From positions 31,844,756-31,908,755 of the forward strand of contig OZ026834.1 in the NCBI GenBank assembly GCA_964023205.1: 64,000 nt of DNA, read 5' to 3'. Under the pieces are notes generated by a model. The model ran no database searches. It had not been told where the DNA came from and saw only the letters and a list, made by a program, of their open reading frames with translations. Origin of the DNA: Lutraria lutraria (taxonomy: Eukaryota > Mollusca > Bivalvia > Venerida > Mactridae). Of this stretch, positions 61,901 to 64,000 are shown in pieces. The position numbers were made by a program, and so were the translations under genes. Position 1 is the stretch's first letter. Each line of letters begins with the position of its first letter.

Positions 61901-63625
61901 GTTTTACTTAGAAACATCGATGATAACATTTGTTTAGTAAATATATTCTAAGTGTGTTTTATGTGTCGTGTTTATAATGAATATTAATTTTACTATACCT
62001 GAGAGGTCAATCGTTTTCAAAGTGACATTTGTTTGTAAAGCTCGACATATCCCCGCACAACCTTGACTTCCGAGTTTATTATTTGAAAGATTCTAATAAT
62101 GTAACAAGTTATTAAAAAAATACTGTATTAGATTAAAATCACATATGATCAACATGAAGATTCGTGCCATGTACTAAAACAGTTATTGTTGAAATTTCAT
62201 ATTACACATTGTTCGATGCTTTATTAGTTATTCAACTGATTTTTAATTTTTAACTAGAATCGTTGGTGTGGTGATTGTCTTAATAAATCGTGTCCACACT
62301 TGGATATGTTTCGTGAGAATGGAATGTTTCTATGATAAGTAATGTTGAAACTGTTCAAATACAGTGTATTGATTTTAAAACTGAATCATTTGTCATTGAA
62401 TGGACCGATTCCTTGCATATTAAGTCAGCCAGAACCGCAACACACTAGCGCCACGATGTAACAAGGGTGATAATCGCCATGTGACCCACCAAACTTATAA
62501 ATACTGTACATGTGATGTGTAATTTAGAATGGTACGAGAAAAATTGAACGGACCGTACGTAGCAAAAGTAGTATGCACTAGGAAACACGGAACGTACACC
62601 GTCACACGTATGTTATTCATCTTTTTGTAGAAATGAAGAAGATAGTATATATAAAGAATACAGTTAGGTCGATGGGATGTGAACAAATTTATATGTATGT
62701 CTTACCAACTCAGAAATATAACAGTTTTCCTGTAACATGTCACCAATATATTCCCCTCCTTCACCCTCCAACCAGTTGTCCTCAAGGTTCAGAGATAGGA
62801 TATACGTATTTTTCTGTAAGACAATAATGAGACACCATTTATAAAACAAGTGTATTGGTTTCATCGGCGTATAATATAATGATTTTGGTCATATACAAAT
62901 ACAGTCTATTATTTTGTTTGCAAGTACCTCATAGGAAAGGCCACCCTGTGAAAAAGGGCAATTCTTTGAAAAATCGTCATTGATTAGTTAGAACAAACTG
63001 ACATCCGAATGAATATCATCTGTCAATAAAGGCCACATTTTGTCTTTACCAATGATGACCTTTATTCACGGCTTTGGCTGTTTATATACAAAAATAGAAC
63101 ATAGAAATACAGCAGTTTTCATCTTCTCTAAGTGGAGTTTTCCAAAACTGGCACACTTTCCTCTCTCCTGTTTCGAAAGGAAGTTGAAGAAGAGAAGGAA
63201 CAAGGTGATTGAGATGTATATATACTATCAACTTTACACGTGGCTGTGCATCATGTCAGAACTGATGTGATTACAGATACACAGGAAGCACCTGGTGTCT
63301 GTAATATGTGTATGCGTGAAACAAGTAGCACACATCTTTTAGTTTTAAGACATTTGCTAATTAAGATATACACGTACATTGCCACGTGCTCTAGCTAAAT
63401 GAATACTAGTATCTGACCGAATGTACACCGGGGTAGGATGAAAGTTACTGACCATCAGTGGATAAGAAAGAGCTTTGATACCATGGGACCCGAGTCCATG
63501 GTGCGCTAAAGACAGATGCTTGTCTGTCATATGACGTAGGAAATAGGAGATTGGAACCAGCCCTAACTGTCGACACACATTGAGGTACGTAATTTTTCCG
63601 GTGGCATCAAACTCGGCTTTCTCGT
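36650..63625 (-). CDS. LRRC74A: LRRC74-like leucine-rich repeat protein, partial
   Basis: Eleven minus-strand exons join in phase: 63453-63625, 62706-62813, 61999-62092, 61771-61820, 61190-61268, 60756-60841, 59900-60094, 59450-59542, 38009-38135, 37200-37366 and 36650-36741, about 420 residues. The first exon (GKITYLNVCRQLGLVPISYF, HLSLAHHGLGSHGIKAL) matches the LRRC74 N-terminal region. Ribonuclease-inhibitor-type LRRs follow (LNLEDNWLEGEGG, NLSNNKLGSQGCAGICRAL, HIDLSWNNFRLKSA, YIDISHNRIGPVGA). After a 21.3-kb intron come a charged segment (VDKEFRKMKEELQENRK) and an EF-hand-like part (NYDKNKERRLSRTDFLSAF). The start lies beyond the window edge and the terminal exon was not found. Function is unknown; LRRs suggest protein binding. 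LRRC74A or B cannot be separated. The acceptor of the 61268 exon is weak. Confidence 0.82.
38463..38784. mobile_element. TTAA-flanked element, short copy
   Basis: It shares GTCAAGTCTACAGACCGTGA, GGATTAATCTGATTAGGGGC and the end ATTCAATGTCT, followed by TTAA at 38785-38788. The left end is degenerate. It lies in the long LRRC74 intron. Confidence 0.65.
38807..38947. mobile_element. MITE of the GGCCAC / GTTTGA family
   Basis: It begins ACAGTCAAACTTTCATCAG and contains AATAAAGGCCACATTTTGTC, ending with TTCACAGGTTTGAATGT. Confidence 0.6.
39578..39646. repeat. Dispersed repeat, copy 1
   Basis: TGATTCCCGTTGACCCG..GTACAAAGCCTTTTGTGCACTGC..CGGGAACCAGTTT recurs at 49812-49881. The ends are short inverted repeats (TTCCCGTT / AACGGGAA). 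Confidence 0.65.
39662..40460. mobile_element. TTAA-flanked element, rearranged copy
   Basis: TTAA at 39658-39661 precedes AGACATTGAACCAGTTATGC and CCAGCAGTCCTGTATATTCC. After about 40300 the opposite end begins again in inverted order (TTAA then AGACATTGAACAGCTACTAT at about 40350, a C run, then GAGGTCTAATCTCTTG). Two copies, or one rearranged copy, are joined here. Confidence 0.6.
41157..41312. mobile_element. Inverted copy of the 2942-3107 MITE
   Basis: CTTCACGCTAACCCAGTAGC and AGCCCGGGGCTAGTAAATTT match the inverse of the earlier element. The terminal 9 bp are lost. Confidence 0.6.
41347..41398. repeat. 26-bp perfect tandem duplication
   Basis: ATACATAATATGATAAACAG plus CAATGT occurs twice without a mismatch. 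Confidence 0.9.
41628..41978. mobile_element. MITE with AGGGGCATG ends, copy A
   Basis: The ends AGGGGCATGTCCTGGAACTG and GTTCCTGGGCATGCCCCT are inverted, flanked by TGAA on both sides (41624-41627, 41979-41982). A second copy lies at 45467-45984 in inverse orientation. Confidence 0.8.
42495..42592. repeat. Imperfect short tandem repeat
   Basis: Four to five degenerate units built on GTGTGACCAGT and GTCGGT. Confidence 0.6.
42893..42965 (-). tRNA. tRNA-Lys (CTT), copy 1
   Basis: 73-nt cloverleaf on the minus strand: acceptor arm starts GCCCGGCTAGCTCAG, anticodon loop CTCTTAA, T arm GTGGGTTCGAGCCCCAC, discriminator G. The A box (TAGCTCAGTCGG) and B box (GGTTCGAGCCC) are intact. The sequence equals the canonical animal tRNA-Lys(CTT) apart from anticodon-stem variants. 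Confidence 0.97.
43306..43379 (+). tRNA. tRNA-Asn (GTT), copy 1
   Basis: 74 nt starting GTCTCTGTGGCGCAATCGG, anticodon loop CTGTTAA, T arm GGTGGTTCAAGCCCACC, end CAGGGACG. All stems pair. It is divergent from tRNA-Lys copy 1, 340 bp away. Confidence 0.97.
43974..44046 (-). tRNA. tRNA-Lys (CTT), copy 2
   Basis: Identical in sequence to copy 1 over the 73-nt gene; flanks differ. Confidence 0.97.
44375..44438 (+). pseudogene. tRNA-Asn pseudogene, copy 2
   Basis: It starts like an intact tRNA-Asn but lacks 10 nt of the T arm/acceptor side (GGTGGTTCAGGGACG instead of GGTGGTTCAAGCCCACC..). It also has ACAG for ACCG in the anticodon stem. The B box is destroyed. Confidence 0.9.
44651..44723 (-). 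tRNA. tRNA-Lys (CTT), copy 3
   Basis: An intact 73-nt gene identical to copy 1. It is paired with the divergent tRNA-Asn at 45194. Confidence 0.97.
44879..45180. repeat. Duplicated spacer of the Lys/Asn unit
   Basis: GTCGATTTTCAATATATTCG, AAGAACTTA(C/T)TCACTT and AAAATTCGACTGAG recur in the same order at 46420-46620, and part of it recurs inverted at 56220-56280. The tRNA genes were therefore copied together with their spacer. The frames here are not coding. Confidence 0.8.
45194..45267 (+). tRNA. tRNA-Asn (GTT), copy 3
   Basis: Intact 74-nt gene with one D-arm variant (GCAATTGG for GCAATCGG). Confidence 0.96.
45409..45448. repeat. Perfect 40-bp palindrome
   Basis: CAAGGACTTATATACATACA followed by its exact reverse complement, with no spacer. 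It lies 18 bp before the MITE at 45467. Confidence 0.95.
45467..45984. mobile_element. MITE with AGGGGCATG ends, copy B
   Basis: The ends AGGGGCATGCCCAGGAACTG and CAGTTCCAGGGCATGCCCCT are flanked by TTAA at 45463-45466 and 45985-45988. It is inverse to copy A and longer by a segment with TAAAAGGCTTACAGCCTTTTA. Confidence 0.82.
46163..46235 (-). tRNA. tRNA-Lys (CTT), copy 4
   Basis: An intact 73-nt gene identical to copy 1. Confidence 0.97.
46785..46848 (+). pseudogene. tRNA-Asn pseudogene, copy 4
   Basis: The 5' acceptor and part of the D arm are gone. AATCGGTTAGCGCGTTCGGC remains, then a disrupted anticodon stem (TGTTGACACCTAAAAGG) and a near-normal 3' end (TTCAAGCCCATCCAGGGACG). Confidence 0.85.
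46967..47039 (-). tRNA. tRNA-Lys (CTT), copy 5
   Basis: An intact 73-nt gene identical to copy 1. Confidence 0.97.
47040..47956. other. tRNA-cluster spacer, no gene seen
   Basis: AT-rich; no supportable feature. Confidence 0.5.
47957..48035 (-). pseudogene. tRNA-Lys pseudogene, copy 6
   Basis: The T-arm region is duplicated in tandem (CAACGTGGGACTCGATCCCA twice on the plus strand). The anticodon/D-arm junction is deleted (AGATTAAGACTGAGCTAGCC). The B box cytosine is also changed. Confidence 0.9.
48990..49063 (-). tRNA. tRNA-Asn (GTT), copy 5
   Basis: Intact 74-nt gene on the minus strand, identical to copy 1. Confidence 0.97.
49064..50989. other. Intronic AT-rich sequence
   Basis: Apart from the repeat at 49812 no feature is seen. 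Confidence 0.5.
49812..49881. repeat. Dispersed repeat, copy 2
   Basis: ACTGGTTCCCGTTGACTTG..GTACAAAGCCTTTGGTGCACTG..ACGGGAACCA matches 39578-39646. Confidence 0.65.
50990..51268. mobile_element. Internal fragment of the hAT-like element
   Basis: It matches 5680-5930 in the same orientation (ATATTTACATAATGCCTT, TCAGATGCTTTTTCTTATTT, GGTAAAATAAGACCTACTT) but lacks the TAATTA-rich ends and CAGACTTGGGG termini. Confidence 0.7.
51356..53768 (+). mobile_element. Bivalve-type repeat with 13 internal monomers in a 483-bp higher-order array
   Basis: The 5' end is AGCTCACCAGAGCACGAATG with CGTCCATCGTGCGTCGTGCG. The 3' end is the hairpin AGGGCCATCATGGCCCTC, also found at 11955. Between them lie 13 monomers, each starting at an AAAAAATCTTCTT landmark (51603, 51767, 51931, 52086, 52250, 52414, 52569, 52733, 52897, 53052, 53216, 53380, 53536). 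Spacing settles into 155+164+164 = 483 bp, repeated three times. The short monomer is the one with ATGGCCCCAGTG and GGTTTATTCTATTTTATATAGG. It is non-coding and lies in the LRRC74 intron. Confidence 0.9.
53841..54718. mobile_element. TTAA-flanked element, complete copy
   Basis: AGACATTGAACAGCTACTAT at one end, CCTGGTTCAATGTCT at the other, TTAA on both sides. It shares the interior of the 22370 copy without the nested MITE. Confidence 0.8.
54723..55058. mobile_element. TTAA-flanked element, internally deleted copy
   Basis: Same ends as the preceding copy but only 336 bp long. It directly abuts that copy, sharing the single TTAA at 54719-54722, and is followed by TTAA at 55059-55062. Confidence 0.8.
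55063..55807. other. Intronic sequence, no gene seen
   Basis: AT-rich with an AAAAGGGTCGAAGAA motif occurring twice (about 55275 and 55495). No supportable feature. Confidence 0.4.
55808..55881 (-). tRNA. tRNA-Asn (GTT), copy 6
   Basis: Intact 74-nt minus-strand gene, identical to copy 1. Its downstream spacer (55920-56420) is the inverse of the Lys/Asn spacer at 44725-45180. Confidence 0.97.
56420..56428 (+). pseudogene. 5' fragment of a split tRNA-Lys
   Basis: TCATGATATATA followed by GCCCGGCTA matches the 5' flank and first 9 nt of the intact tRNA-Lys genes (compare inverse of 44038-44060), then homology stops. The 3' part resumes at 58446. Confidence 0.75.
56586..57607 (+). mobile_element. 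Bivalve-type repeat with five internal ~157-bp monomers
   Basis: The 5' CCCCGCCATGAAATGGCGG is a short hairpin; the 3' end is GCATCCGTGTCCTACGGACA. Monomers begin at a CGTGTCCGGCT / CATGTCCGGCT landmark at 56661, 56818, 56949, 57106 and 57263 (spacing 157, 131, 157, 157). Each carries CAAGGTCACAGT. It is non-coding. Confidence 0.75.
57674..58279 (+). pseudogene. Remnant of a repeat-associated gene with a Cys motif
   Basis: Starting at an ATG at 57674 (just after an acceptor-like TTACTTTTAG), one frame runs to TAA at 58277-58279, interrupted by TGA at 57779-57781 and TAG at 57857-57859. The text on both sides of each stop reads as continuous protein. The C-terminal part is basic (MRYRKRK, KHRRKYTK) and ends with CKKCGQV..HINYFGNLYC and FEEWKEQFKDRNYGKKK. 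The C-x2-C..C layout could bind zinc. I do not recognise the family; a transposon-encoded or formerly domesticated protein is likely. Another possibility is that introns were missed. It lies inside the split tRNA-Lys, antisense to the LRRC74-like gene. Confidence 0.55.
58446..58495 (+). pseudogene. 3' part of a split tRNA-Lys
   Basis: GCACGAGACTCTTAATCTCG continues through the normal anticodon and T arms to GTTGGACG (one acceptor change from GTTGGGCG). The first 23 nt are missing; nine of them are at 56420-56428. Confidence 0.88.
58915..58988 (-). tRNA. tRNA-Asn (GTT), copy 7
   Basis: 74-nt minus-strand gene with one change at the T-stem/acceptor boundary (CCCACTCAGGGACG). Anticodon GTT and both promoter boxes are intact. 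Confidence 0.93.
59659..59745. mobile_element. Pogo/Tigger-like end
   Basis: TATACAGTAAAACCCGATTATC and TAATCCGGGGTTTCGGA resemble the left end of the element at 14075. No right end was found nearby. Confidence 0.5.
62940..63082. mobile_element. MITE of the GGCCAC / GTTTGA family
   Basis: GGCCACCCTGTGAAAAAGGG and CAATAAAGGCCACATTTTGT match the relatives at 13250, 31099 and 38807. It lies in the LRRC74 intron between 62813 and 63453. Confidence 0.6.
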
Positions 63626-64000
63626 CTGGAAAAGAAATTTTAAAAAATAATTAATTTCTGCCAAGTTGCATTTATAACTGAAACGTTTTGCTTTCATCTC
63701 CAGTAAGTGTAGATAGATTTATTTCGGTTTTGGCAATAAAGTAAAGTAAAAAAAGTACATTTAGGTCTTTATATTGAAACACAAGATGTTGCATGTCTGT
63801 ATATCTATGACGTATTGATGACCAATCCCTTTAATCATAAATGCAGAAGAATTTATATTTTAGCACAGTTTACGTTTAAGAAAAAAACAACGTGATCATG
63901 TTTCTCCTTGGACTTAGTTCAATATGTCTGCTAAACATATGATTATCTTCCCACAGTTCATCCTTAAACGATATCAATTATTAATAATGCGGAAACACGT

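Overview
This is a metazoan nuclear segment, very probably from a bivalve mollusc. It is AT-rich, has spliced genes with GT-AG introns and conserved animal proteins, and is full of short interspersed repeats of a kind I associate with bivalve genomes. Examples are the hairpin end reading CAAGAGGGCCA..GATGGCCCT and the TCCGTCCGTCCG-type elements. I cannot name the species.

Layout. At 788-10468 (+) lies the C-terminal part of an ARHGAP11A-like RhoGAP gene. At 13087-16308 (-) is a complete four-exon AP2S1 gene, the AP-2 clathrin adaptor sigma subunit. It is head-to-head with an intronless ATG10 gene (16616-17218, +), with 307 bp between the start codons. From 16.7 to 28 kb a unit made of the 3' half of ATG10 plus a secreted thermolysin-type (peptidase family M4) metalloprotease gene is present twice. 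The first copy has an intact ATG10 and protease 1 (19481-22149). The second has an ATG10 pseudogene (24281-24566) and protease 2 (24898-27756). A LINE fragment and several small DNA transposons separate or interrupt the copies.

At 30538-33401 (+) is a BTBD1/2/3/6-type BTB-BACK-PHR gene whose last exon carries a 19-bp tandem duplication that breaks the frame. From 36650 to beyond 63625 (-) is an LRRC74-like leucine-rich-repeat gene. Eight LRR exons lie at 59.4-63.6 kb and three C-terminal exons at 36.6-38.1 kb, separated by a 21-kb intron.

That intron holds a cluster of tRNA-Lys(CTT) and tRNA-Asn(GTT) genes. There are ten intact genes and four broken loci, mostly as opposed Lys/Asn pairs. One inverted unit has its tRNA-Lys split by about 2 kb of repeat and pseudogene sequence. 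The intron also contains a 2.4-kb repeat with a clear 483-bp three-monomer higher-order structure, small transposons with TTAA-type target duplications, and a transposon-like protein remnant.

The genes do not form one pathway. AP2S1, ATG10, RhoGAP and BTBD are housekeeping or regulatory cell-biology genes. The M4 protease pair is the main unusual coding content, and the tRNA array and nested small transposons are the main unusual non-coding content.
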